Source: Apibacter muscae
Lineage (GTDB): Bacteria; Bacteroidota; Bacteroidia; Flavobacteriales; Weeksellaceae
Assembly (NCBI RefSeq): GCF_007845635.1
Contig: NZ_SELG01000029.1
Span: forward strand, 1-64,000
Reading direction: 5' to 3'
DNA length: 64,000 nucleotides
The position numbers were made by a program, and so were the translations under genes. Positions 25,628 to 35,400 of this stretch are shown in pieces. Position 1 is the first letter of the stretch, and each line of letters begins with the position of its first letter. A model generated the notes under the pieces. That model saw only the letters and a list, made by a program, of their open reading frames with translations. It did not search any database and was not told the DNA's origin.

Positions 25628-26062
25628 TCACCTTTTTTTTAATGTTAAATAAGAACTAATAAATAAAATTATCGAACATAATATATTTAACGGAATTTCT
25701 TTTACTTCTTTATTATTATAACATTCATCATAGGTTCTAATGTAATTAATTATGTTATTGTTACTTAAAAATTCAGAATGTATTAGATATGATATTATAA
25801 TATAACTAAAAAAGAAAGATATTATAGGTAATAAAAATACTAATATTAAAAGGATATATTTTTTTTTTACTATATGAGAAGTATAAAAACTACCTAGTAT
25901 TAAAAACAAAATAGTATAAAAAATAATAATAAATATAGTATTAGAATACTCATAACTTGGGGTAGCAGAGCAAGGATCAATAGTTTCAACAAGAGGAGGA
26001 GAATATGTAATAAACAAAAAGAATAATAAACTATATACTACTCCTTTACAAAATAAATTCAT
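25628..26062 (-). CDS. Four-helix membrane protein, candidate immunity protein
   Basis: A 144-aa hydrophobic protein with four predicted membrane helices (about residues 8-24, 41-62, 68-93, 125-141) and a Cys-containing loop. No family was recognised. It sits 6 nt downstream of the effector candidate gene, the usual place for an immunity gene. A membrane location would suit a toxin acting at the inner membrane or periplasm. It could also be a component of something else. Confidence 0.5.
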   Translation of the reverse strand: MNLFCKGVVYSLLFFLFITYSPPLVETIDPCSATPSYEYSNTIFIIIFYTILFLILGSFYTSHIVKKKYILLILVFLLPIISFFFSYIIISYLIHSEFLSNNNIINYIRTYDECYNNKEVKEIPLNILCSIILFISSYLTLKKR

Positions 26063-26068
26063 ACTAAA

Positions 26069-27148
26069 TCAGTATTTAGGTTTATATGTTTTCATATCAT
26101 TAGGAGTTCCTTCAGGTGTAGTTCCTCCCTTAACAGGATGCCTTGCTCCATCGGGGTCAAACCATGCTTTATCAATCATTATCATATTTGATTCTATTTC
26201 TTTCCATTCCTTAATTCTTGCTTTTTCAGCCTCAGTTAATTTATAATTTTGATTGAGTAGATGCTTATAAGTATCACCACAACGAGCATTTTCAACTCTT
26301 GTCTTTTTTTTCTCTCTAGCTTGATAATAATCCTTAAAGCATAATTCATCCTTTGTAAATAATGTTTCTGCATAATCAGAACGACATAAATAAGCAAAAA
26401 CTGTAGCTCCTGTTTTATCGGCTAATTTTTGAGCTAAACTTTCAGAGGATAATAAATTATATTTATTATTAGGGTCTTTTTTATTTCCTTTCGGATTTAT
26501 ATATACAGACTTATCAACTTTATGATTACCCAACCCTGTTCTACAAGCAAAACTATAAATATTACAAGCACTTGAGAATGCAATCTTATTCATCTTATTA
26601 ACTTCTTCCTCTTTAATAGATAAGCTTGTGCTATTTCCAAGAGGAGGCATTCCTAAAGCTAATTCTCCAACCAATCCATGTGAGTAAAATATTAATTGCT
26701 TTATAAAATTATTTCTTTTTTTAGTACTTGATTTTTTAATATCTCCTTTATTAATATAATTAATAATTTCATCTGCATTTTTAACCTCTATAAGTATTCC
26801 TCCATAACCTCTTACAGCTTCAGTTATTTTTGTTACTTGATTTTTAGAGTAATAATGTGTAGGTACAATACTATTACATAGTAAGACTTCATATTTAATA
26901 TCTCCATTGTTAAGTTTCATTCTTCTTAAAGCTTGATGCACAAACATTAATTTGCTACCTTCCCCAACATAACCTCCATAGAAAGGTGCTACAGCATTTT
27001 TTTTCCAATCTCCAGCATGGGCTTGTAAACCTATAACTATGATATAAGAATATAAATTTGTATTCCCTAAATGTTCATTTAGAGGCTTAGATTTACTACC
27101 TATTGTAGCTTTAGTAATAGTAGCTTTCAATATTTTATTTTCTCCCAT
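26069..27148 (-). CDS. Candidate T6SS effector with clan-CD-like (caspase/CHAT-type) His-Cys pattern
   Basis: A 359-aa protein starting at the last base of the vgrG stop. No signal peptide. A hydrophobic strand ends in His157-Gly158 (QLIFYSHG) and a second ends in Ala201-Cys202-Arg (NIYSFACRTG). This strand-HG then strand-AC arrangement, about 45 residues apart, is the catalytic-dyad layout of clan CD cysteine peptidases (caspases, CHAT) and resembles DUF4347. SLAQKLADKTGATVFAY after it also fits that fold. The tail (ARHPVKGGTTPEGTPNDM) looks like an end shared by Bacteroidota T6SS cargo. Effector status is inferred from its place between vgrG and probable immunity genes; protease activity is a prediction. 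Confidence 0.6.
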   Translation of the reverse strand: MGENKILKATITKATIGSKSKPLNEHLGNTNLYSYIIVIGLQAHAGDWKKNAVAPFYGGYVGEGSKLMFVHQALRRMKLNNGDIKYEVLLCNSIVPTHYYSKNQVTKITEAVRGYGGILIEVKNADEIINYINKGDIKKSSTKKRNNFIKQLIFYSHGLVGELALGMPPLGNSTSLSIKEEEVNKMNKIAFSSACNIYSFACRTGLGNHKVDKSVYINPKGNKKDPNNKYNLLSSESLAQKLADKTGATVFAYLCRSDYAETLFTKDELCFKDYYQAREKKKTRVENARCGDTYKHLLNQNYKLTEAEKARIKEWKEIESNMIMIDKAWFDPDGARHPVKGGTTPEGTPNDMKTYKPKY

Positions 27149-28251
27149 TATAAATCTTTTTTAAAACTAAAAATACTACTTAATAAAGCTTCTCCATTTG
27201 AATTTATTATCCCACTATATTCAATATTGTTTATATTCCCTTGTATATCTTTCTCCTCTACATTTATAGTTATTGTTTCTCCTTCCTTTATATTTCTTGT
27301 TTGAATCCATATTGAAGCTCTTTTATTTTCACTTAAATCAGTTATAATTTTATCTCCTTTCTTATTTACCCATTTTACCATTATAATTTCACCCTCTTTA
27401 CTATATAAAAAATCACCTTCTTCAGATATTCTACCCATATTCGGAGCCTTATAATCCAAAGTGATTTTGGCGGAGTATAAAGCACTTGTTCCATGCACAT
27501 GCATCTGCCCCAAAGCTCCCATTTCTGCATTCCCTTGTGTATAGGTGATTAGTTTTTGTTTTCCATAGAGGTCTAGGTGGTTCATGGCTTCTACTTCCAT
27601 ATTCTGACTACTATGTAGCAGAGTTTTCTTTCCACTGTGTTGGTAGATCTCTTCTCCTGCGGTAGTTTTAATATCCTTTCCTGCTTTCGTGTTTATACTC
27701 TCTTGTATATCGATCTCCATGTTCTTAGCCTTCATACGAATCGTTTCTAAGGCTTCCATCTCCAGATTATTTTCTTTCGTATTTAGGTGTATATAGTTGT
27801 TGTTCTTGTCTTTTATGGTAATACCAATGCTTTCTTCTCTTTCATCAAATTCAAGGACGTGTCCATGTTTGGTATGCAGGGCTTTTAATTGGTTTTTGGA
27901 GTTGTAATAGTTGCTTTTTTGGTTGCCATTGTATAAGGTTCCTATGACAAATGGTTTTTCCATATTGTCATTTTCAAAGTCTATCATTACTTCTTCTTCT
28001 ATTTCGGGCAGGAAATAGTGTCCTTTTCCTGCTCCGGCATAGGGAAAAACGATTCTGAGCCATGGGCTTTGTTGTTCGGGTTTCATCCAGTCAAAACGTA
28101 CTCTTACTCTTCCTAAGCCTAGGCTGTCGTTGTTATCGGTTACTAGGGCTCTTTGCTTTTCTGCCTTTGGGTAGGCTTTTTCATTGTAGTACGGGGGTAT
28201 AAACTGGTCGCAGGGCATAGCTATAAATTCATTGGTATATCCGTTGCCCAT
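27148..28251 (-). pseudogene. vgrG: vgrG, C-terminal fragment of a frameshifted gene
   Basis: A 367-codon reading with the VgrG gp5-like domain (VTDNNDSLGLGRVRVRFDW ... KPFVIGTLYNGNQ) and beta-helix spike, ending in a domain matched by the orphan tail at 2428-2997. The apparent start at 28251 is internal: upstream codons in the same frame (TYTILEINHQYE) belong to VgrG and run back to a run of eight C (coding strand, about 28303-28310), where one missing base breaks the frame. The fragment lacks the gp27-like part, so it could not form a spike by itself. It overlaps the next gene by one base. Confidence 0.85.
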
Positions 28252-28552
28252 TTCGTATTGATGGTTGATTTCCAGTATGGTATAGGTTTCTAGGGGGGGG
28301 AGATTCCGTTTTTAAATATTTTGCTGTCAGGGGTCCAAGCGGATAACTTTACTAGATCTCCTACTCTTAAATTGAGATTGTTGGTTTTGGCTTGGGCATA
28401 AAACACGTTTTGCTGGGCTTGTCTTTTTCTTTCTAATGTGTCATACAGGTCATAATGGATATGGTTTAATAATGGATAATTATAAAATAACTGTGGCTTT
28501 TGTGTAAAGAGCTTTTCTGAGGTTTCTAGGGCGAATTCTTGATAATGGTTGA

Positions 28553-29305
28553 TTATCCTTTTTTTTGTAGCTGATCGCTATCTAGTTGATGAAGTATATC
28601 GTATTCGGATTGATAGGCGTATAGGTTTAACTTCTGGGGTTGGGCTTTCATTTGTAATTGGAGGTACTGGGCATCTTCTCCTTCTTGTTTTGGAATTTTT
28701 CTTCCTCCGTATCCTCCAAAAACGAGCTGCTCTCCATTCCAGTATAAGAGTTCTCCGTATCGTTTGGCTAGTCTTTGTAAATATTGAAAGTTGGTTTCTT
28801 GGTATTGTACGTTGTAGGGTATCTTATTTTTATACTTGGGTTTTACTTTTAGTTCAAATATGTCTCTGGGTAAACCTTCGCAGGTTTGGGTGACTATTTG
28901 TTCGAGCGTTTGGTTTTCATAGCTTTTGCAGAGTTCTCCTTGTTCTAAAAGAATGGTGGGAGATTGTCCGATAAGTTCTAATTGGGGATTGTTGTCTTCT
29001 ATTTTCCAATTGAGCTGGGTTATAATTCCTTGAAAGATAAAGGTAGTTTCTCCAAATTGTTTAAAAGATATGTATATTTTTTTTCCGAATAGGTTTTTGC
29101 TATTGGTGAGGGGAAAGTCTCGGGAGGTTTCAAAGGCATCGGCGGGGCAAAGCAGTCGAAAGGTGGAATGTTCGCACATGCTTTGTTTCATCTCCAAATG
29201 GTAGCTTCCGCTTTGGTGGAGTACTTCTTTGCCGTCTATTTTTATGGTACAGGCTATAATGCTTCCTTTTCCATCGGGCACGGAACTGTATGTTCTTGAC
29301 ATCAT
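28553..29305 (-). pseudogene. vgrG: vgrG, N-terminal fragment of the same frameshifted gene
   Basis: Starts at 29305 (MMSRTYSS) and carries the gp27-like base (SMCEHSTFRLLCPADAFE, QRLAKRYGELLYWNGEQLVF). It stops at 28553 just after a run of eight A. One added A restores a frame through 28552-28311 (for example HYQEFALETSEKLF and LRVGDLVKLSAWTP). One added C in the C-run then joins the C-terminal fragment, giving about 719 aa, normal for VgrG. Both lesions are single-base losses in homopolymers. The long open frame upstream of 29305 is not coding. Confidence 0.85.
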
Positions 29306-29774
29306 AAATAATTGATAATAATTCAATTTTATCTCGTAAAGATATAATAAAATTAAAATATGGTTTACTTTTTTTGATGAATTAAATATAAAATATTTAT
29401 TTTTTATTTTATATATGAAGTTTAAAACAAGGTTTTCTATGAATTCTATCTGTACTTTCAATATTAAAATTATAGGGTATAATACGAAAAATTTCACTAT
29501 TCTTTCGCAAAAAAGAATCCCCATTCCAATTAATTATGACTTGTGAATTATTTATACTATAGTTATTGATAAATTGCGATGACTTAAAATTTACCCTGCA
29601 TTCACTTTAAAACTTATTTTTTCAAGAAAAAAATAGAGCAGTTCAAATAAACTAAGTTTTAAAATCCTTACATCTTTAAGTAAGTAACTTTTATTACAGT
29701 TGTTATAAGCAAATAAAAAACCCCATAATGGGGCTTTTAAAATGAATCTATATTTTCTGAATACAATTTAAATT
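29306..29774. other. Intergenic region upstream of the vgrG cassette
   Basis: 469 bp, AT-rich. It must include the promoter of the second T6SS cassette and the 3' end of the HopJ-family gene with a small terminator at about 29721-29736. No other structure is seen. Confidence 0.55.
29718..29740 (-). terminator. Probable terminator of the HopJ-family gene
   Basis: On the minus strand GCCCC-ATTAT-GGGG is followed by a run of T. The stem is short but the T-run is good. Confidence 0.55.
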
Positions 29775-30113
29775 TTAGGCTACTTTTTTTTTCAATGCCT
29801 GATCTTTGAAGCCCATGCCTTCCCAACCGTATTTCATAAAATTTCGAATATTGGCATGATCGGTTCCTTCTGGATTTTTAAGTACATCTTCTCTATAAAA
29901 TTTCCCGAATAGAAAAAGTGTTTTCTCTTTGGAGACTTGATGTAACTTTGCAAAGCTAAATACTTTGCAGGATCCGTTATTTTGTCCAGATTCATTGTTT
30001 ATATCACCATTTTTAAATGAGGTTGGTGTAAAATTGTAGTGATTATCAATATATGCTATTACCTCATTAAATTCTATACTTTCGGGTGCATTTTTTAATT
30101 GTTCTAATATCAT
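29775..30113 (-). CDS. HopJ type III effector family protein
   Basis: A 112-aa protein with the conserved HopJ-family segments YNFTPTSFKNGD, ESGQNNGSCKVFSFAKL, FGKFYREDVL and NPEGTDHANIRNFMK. Despite the name, this family is widespread in bacteria without type III secretion, and its function is unknown. There is no signal peptide. It is a single gene between the T6SS cassette and an MFS transporter, and nothing suggests it is secreted here. Confidence 0.88.
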   Translation of the reverse strand: MILEQLKNAPESIEFNEVIAYIDNHYNFTPTSFKNGDINNESGQNNGSCKVFSFAKLHQVSKEKTLFLFGKFYREDVLKNPEGTDHANIRNFMKYGWEGMGFKDQALKKKVA

Positions 30114-30224
30114 AAAGCTTTTATTATTTAATTTCTGTTCATTATTTATTGATCGGATGAAACAGTGAATGTTGATGAATGTATTATACCTATTTTAACT
30201 TTTTAAAATTAGAGGTTTAAAATA

Positions 30225-31469
30225 TTAAGCATTATTTAAACTTCTTTTTAATTTATTTATTGAACGTTTCATTAACAATGATATTATCCAGGCAATTATA
30301 AACATTGCTGAAAATACTTGTAAAGTAATGGTTAAAGATCCTGTAGTTTCTTTTACGTAATCATAGATGGATGGTCCTGCAACTCCTGCCAACGCCCATG
30401 AAGTTAAAACCATCCCATGAATGGCTCCTAACTGCTTGGTACCAAATAGATCCCCTAAAAAAGCAGGTAAGGTAGCAAAACCGCCTCCATACATGGTTAT
30501 TACAGTAAATAATATTACTAAAAATACTATTTCAATGGTAATCTGTGGTAAAAAGTAATAGGCTAAAATTTGAAAGGAGAAAAATAATATAAAGGTGTTT
30601 GCTCTCCCTAAATAATCTGAAAGGCTGGACCACATGATTCTACCCAAACCATTAAACACTCCAATAACTCCTACCAAAGCAGCTGCCTGCAAAGGAGTAT
30701 AGCCTAGTTTTTCTTGTGTCATAGGGCTGGCGGCTGCAATTAAAGCAATTCCACAAGTAATATTAATAAACATCATAATCCAGATATAATAAAACCTAGC
30801 GGTTTTTAATGCGGCTTTTGCATCAATATTGGATAAATCTTTTTTAAGGGTCGCCCCTTCTCCGGGATTAAACCCATGGGGTAAATAGTTTTCTGGAGGT
30901 CTTTCTATATAACTTGCCGCTAATAGTATCATTGCCAAGTAAACCACTCCTAAAATAAAAAAGGTGTAGGTTACTCCTACTTTTTCAAATAGTATTTGCA
31001 TTAAGGGACCAAAGATTAAAGCTGAAAAGCCAAATCCCATGATTGCCATGCCGGTAGCCAATCCTCTTTTGTCTGGAAACCATTTTACTAAGGTGCTAAC
31101 AGGTGTTATATAAGCAATTCCTAAGCCTATGCCTCCTATAACCCCATAGCAAAAAAGAAAAAGTGGTAGGGAATGCAGGTAAATGGCTAAACCTGAACCT
31201 ATAATTCCAACTCCGTAAAAAATTCCAGCGACTGTTCCACTTTTTTTTGGACCTACCTTTTCTACCCATCTTCCCATAAAAGCGGCAGAAAAACCAAGTA
31301 GCAAGATTGCTAATTTAAAAGCCCAATTGATTACACTGCCATTAACATTAAAAATTTCACTAACGGGTTTTACCATCACAGAATATGCATATACTGAACC
31401 TATGGAAAGATGCATACTTACTGCTGAAACCACCATTAGCCAGCGGTTTTTTAATTTTTTATTTCCCAT
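30225..31469 (-). CDS. OFA-family MFS transporter (oxalate/formate antiporter type)
   Basis: A 414-aa major facilitator with 12 predicted helices. The opening RWLMVVSAVSMHLSIGSVYAYSV and the loop motif KWFPDKRGLATGMAIMGFG are typical of the oxalate/formate antiporter family, which also includes lactate and other monocarboxylate carriers. The substrate cannot be read from sequence. A formate-dehydrogenase-like enzyme with FdhD is encoded further right (43247-46554), so a formate link is conceivable but distant. Confidence 0.88.
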   Translation of the reverse strand: MGNKKLKNRWLMVVSAVSMHLSIGSVYAYSVMVKPVSEIFNVNGSVINWAFKLAILLLGFSAAFMGRWVEKVGPKKSGTVAGIFYGVGIIGSGLAIYLHSLPLFLFCYGVIGGIGLGIAYITPVSTLVKWFPDKRGLATGMAIMGFGFSALIFGPLMQILFEKVGVTYTFFILGVVYLAMILLAASYIERPPENYLPHGFNPGEGATLKKDLSNIDAKAALKTARFYYIWIMMFINITCGIALIAAASPMTQEKLGYTPLQAAALVGVIGVFNGLGRIMWSSLSDYLGRANTFILFFSFQILAYYFLPQITIEIVFLVILFTVITMYGGGFATLPAFLGDLFGTKQLGAIHGMVLTSWALAGVAGPSIYDYVKETTGSLTITLQVFSAMFIIAWIISLLMKRSINKLKRSLNNA

Positions 31470-31711
31470 AAAATATTAAGTTTCTATCGTTGTAATTTAT
31501 ATTTTTTTGTAAATATATCTATTTATCCTAAAGCTTATATAAAATTTATTTATTGCCTTTGCTTTTTGCAATATGTTTTTAATTATTTCTTAGTTTCAAT
31601 TCTTTTAATTGAATTTCTTCATTGGGACTTTTTAAAACTAATAGTATTCCTAAATTTTATTTCAATGAAATGAGTATTTTTATCCCAATGAATGGTTAAA
31701 TTTAAGTACAG

Positions 31712-32359
31712 TTGAAAATTTTTTATTCTTTTATCCCTGATCAATCTTTAGAAAATACTTTGCTATCTTACCTTAAGATTTTGCCTACCGGCATTCAATC
31801 CAAAATATATGGTTTTAAAAACACAGAAGATGCATTACGATTATTACTAGGATATGCCCTTCTAATTAATGGTGCTAAATATTTCGGTTATTCTTCTAGT
31901 TTTGTTGTTCAAAATATGATATACAATCCATACAAGAAGCCATACCTAAAAAATAATCCTATCTTTTTTAATATTAGTCATTCTAAAGAATTAGCGGTTT
32001 GCATTATTAATTCTACGAATGAGGTTGGCATTGATGTTGAAGCCATTGTTCCAATTGAAATAGAGGATTATCAAGAATGTTTTACCTCATCAGAATGGCA
32101 TCAAATATTCCAAAATAACAATTCTTTAAAAAATTTTTATGAGCTTTGGACTGAAAAAGAAGCTGTACTAAAAGCGGAAAGTTCAGGTTTAAATATAAGT
32201 TTAAATTCTTTTGAGATTATAAATCAAAATTGTTTCATGGATGGAAATAATTACTCCATACATATGGTTGACATACATGAAGATTACGTATGTAAGTTTG
32301 CCATAAAAAATCCTTCTAAACCCATGAATTATCAGGCTTTACATATACCTTTTAAATAA
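31712..32359 (+). CDS. 4'-phosphopantetheinyl transferase (Sfp type)
   Basis: A 215-aa Sfp-type PPTase that transfers phosphopantetheine from CoA to carrier-domain serines. Motifs are NPYKKPYLKNNPIFFNISHS, the Mg-binding GIDVEAI and WTEKEAVLKAESSGL. It starts with TTG at 31712; upstream ATGs in other frames meet stops at once and the frame has a stop at 31703. It lies tail-to-tail with the giant NRPS (54-bp gap), strongly suggesting that it activates the three T domains of that enzyme. Confidence 0.93.
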   Translation: MKIFYSFIPDQSLENTLLSYLKILPTGIQSKIYGFKNTEDALRLLLGYALLINGAKYFGYSSSFVVQNMIYNPYKKPYLKNNPIFFNISHSKELAVCIINSTNEVGIDVEAIVPIEIEDYQECFTSSEWHQIFQNNNSLKNFYELWTEKEAVLKAESSGLNISLNSFEIINQNCFMDGNNYSIHMVDIHEDYVCKFAIKNPSKPMNYQALHIPFK

Positions 32360-32394
32360 AAAACTTACCTTTTCATTATCTGAAAAGGTAAGTT
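32355..32394 (-). terminator. Terminator between the PPTase and NRPS genes
   Basis: A 13-bp perfect stem (32362-32374 with 32382-32394, 7-nt loop) followed on the minus strand by a T-run that overlaps the PPTase stop. It ends NRPS transcription and may partly serve both genes. Confidence 0.8.
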
Positions 32395-32412
32395 ATAGTA
32401 TAGATCTAAATT

Positions 32413-35400
32413 CTAACCAATCATATTATTCATGATATCAAATTCTTTATCAAGAATAGAAAAATGATCGGTTTCTAAATTTACTGCTCGTAGTTGATCA
32501 AAATTTTTAACTGAGGTTTCAATATTATTGTATGGACAAATTACCATACGATCATCCTCTAGCCCTTCTATAGGTACTAATGCTTTAAACAAAATTACTT
32601 TTGTATGTTGCAATAGACCGGACAATGGTTGACTTTGAATGATGTTATCGACCTCCATTAATTCTAAAATTTTTTCTCGCTCCATGATATCTTTTCCAAA
32701 TCTGGATATAAACCTATCAACAGCGTGATCAAGTCCATGCCTTAGTTTAAAATTGATCCATGTATCAAGCAAATAGACTTTAATATCTTTAACCCCTCTT
32801 CTTTCAAGTTGTACAGCTATTTCTAAAGCTATTTGTCCACCCAAAGACCAACCTAAAAGATTATAAGATGTTTTAGATTTTTGTATTTCATCCATGGATA
32901 GTAAATAATATTCTGCCAATTTTGACAATTCTAGAATTTTATTTACGTTGTATAAGTTAAACGAATCAATTCCATAACAATGATAATAAGGGTTTAGTTT
33001 AGTAGCTAAGGATTCGTATACTTCACAACCTCCCACTCCTGGATGGATCATAAACAAGGGCTTATTCTGGCTATTGTTCAATTCTACTATTGGGCAGTAT
33101 AGTTTAATGTCTTGAACTAGCAAGGCTAATTCCCGTATAGAAGGAGCTTTTAATAAATCTATTAATTTAATTTTAGATCCAAATAAATTATTTATTTTAT
33201 GAGTGAGTTGGGTAGCTTTTATGCTACTTCCTCCTAATCTATAAAAGCTATCTTCAACGCTTATTTCTTTAATGTCTATCTTTAAAATCTCCGCAAAAAG
33301 TGCACATAATTTCTTTTCTTCCTCTGTTTTAGGTGCAATATACGTTTTATCCCCTGTAAATTTGGGACTAGGCAATTGTTTTCGATCTAACTTTCCACTT
33401 GTAGATAAAGGAAATTCAAACATATGAATAAAAATACTTGGAACCATATAATCTGGCAAATTGTTAAGCAGATGCTTTGATAATTCACTTTGTTCGATAG
33501 GCATCTCAGAAACATAGTAACCGGCTAGGTACTTTTCTCCTGAATCATGTTCTTTAGCAACAACTACTGCTTGGCTTATCTGCGGATGTGTTAACATACT
33601 TGCTTCAATCTCACCCAATTCAATTCTAAAACCTCTAATTTTAACTTGAAAGTCATTGCGCCCTAGGTATTCCAGATTTCCATCTTTATGATATTTAACT
33701 AAATCTCCAGATTTATAAATTCGTTTATTTTCATAGTGTTCGGTGATCTGAAAATTATGAAATGGATTATCTAAAAATTTTTCTTTGGTTAATTCTTCTT
33801 GGTTTAAATACCCTCTTGTTACATGAACCCCTCCTATACATAGCTCTCCTATTGCCCCTACCGGCAAAGGTCTTAAATGTTTATCTAAGACATAAACTGA
33901 GGTATTGGCTATGGGTTTTCCTATTAAAACTTTAGAGAGGTTTTTTGTATTACATTCATAATATAAAACTTCAATTGTAGTTTCTGTGGGCCCGTATAAA
34001 TTGTAAATATTGCACTGGGGAACTAACTTTTGGAATTGTTTTACTTCCTCTAATCCCAATGCTTCTCCACTACAATATAAAGTTTGAAGTGTATATACAT
34101 GGCTCTGTTTATCTGGATAGTTGTTTAATGTTTCTACGAATGAGGCTAACATGGATGGAACAAAATGAATCATCGTAATTTTTTCTTTTCTTATAAGTTC
34201 AATGAGATATAAATTGTCTTTATATTCTTCTGAATCTGCAAGAATTAGGGTTGCTCCATACCAATTGGCTCCAAATAGCTCCCAAACAGATACATCAAAA
34301 GTATAGTTCGTTTTTTGAAGAACTATATCGGACGGTAAAATTGGATGATAATTTTGCATCCATTCCATCCGATTAATAACTCCTTTATGTTCTACCATTA
34401 CCCCCTTGGGATTTCCAGTTGTACCACTTGTATAAATGACATAAGCTAAATGCTTAGAGGTTATTTCAACTTCTGGATTTAAAACAGAATAGGTGGATTT
34501 CAATTGATAGATAAATTCGAAGTTTAGAGTTATAATATCTAAGGATGTTGTCTGAATTTTTTCTATTTTGGTTCCATCATCGGTTACAACTAATTTAGGT
34601 TTAGTATCATTCAATATGTAGGATATTCGATCTTGTGGAGCCTTTGGATCAATGGGAACATAAGCTGCTCCTGATTTTAAAATCCCTAACAAAGCAACCA
34701 TTAAATTTGTTGATCGGCTCATACATATAGGGATCAGCTCGTCTGGTTTAATCTTATAAGTGGTAATTAAAAATTGTGCGAATGCATTGGCTTTTTCATT
34801 TAACTCTTTATAACTTAGCTCCTCATTATTATACTTTACCGCACATTGATCGGGCGTTCGGGTTACTTGTTCTTCAAACTTCTGATGCATGGTTTTTTCT
34901 AATGGAAAATCTGCATAAGTGTGGTTCCATTGATTTATAATTTTATATTGCTCATCATCGTTTATATAAGAGATCTGGTTTAGCTTTTTAGTTTCTATTG
35001 AAACTGTTGCTATTTGCTCTAAAATTTTAAGATAAACATGGATGTAGTTTTGTATCGTATCTTTATCAAACAAACTAACCGCATAGTTAAATATCCCTGA
35101 TATTTTATCTTCGGAATCGTCTAACATGGTAGTAAGATCAAACTTTGCCGGTGAATAACCCAAACCTTCTAAATCTTCGTAAAGGGTAAAAATATTTTCG
35201 TATTCTTCTCTTTGATCTTTTCCAAATGATTGTACTCCAAACATGACTTGAAAAATAGGATTTCTAGAGGAATCTTTCTCAAGTTTTAATTCGTCAACTA
35301 ACTTTTCAAATGGCAAATCTTGATGCATTAATGCGTTATTCACGTTTTCACCCACCTCACTTATAAAACAAGCGATACTTTGGCTGGCATTTATTTTTTG

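Noticed and set aside
28549-28893. Plus-strand ORF within the vgrG region
   Set aside because: It is antisense to the clearly VgrG-coding minus strand.
29306-29524. N-terminal extension of the VgrG fragment
   Set aside because: Low-complexity AT-rich translation without VgrG similarity; family proteins begin near 29305.
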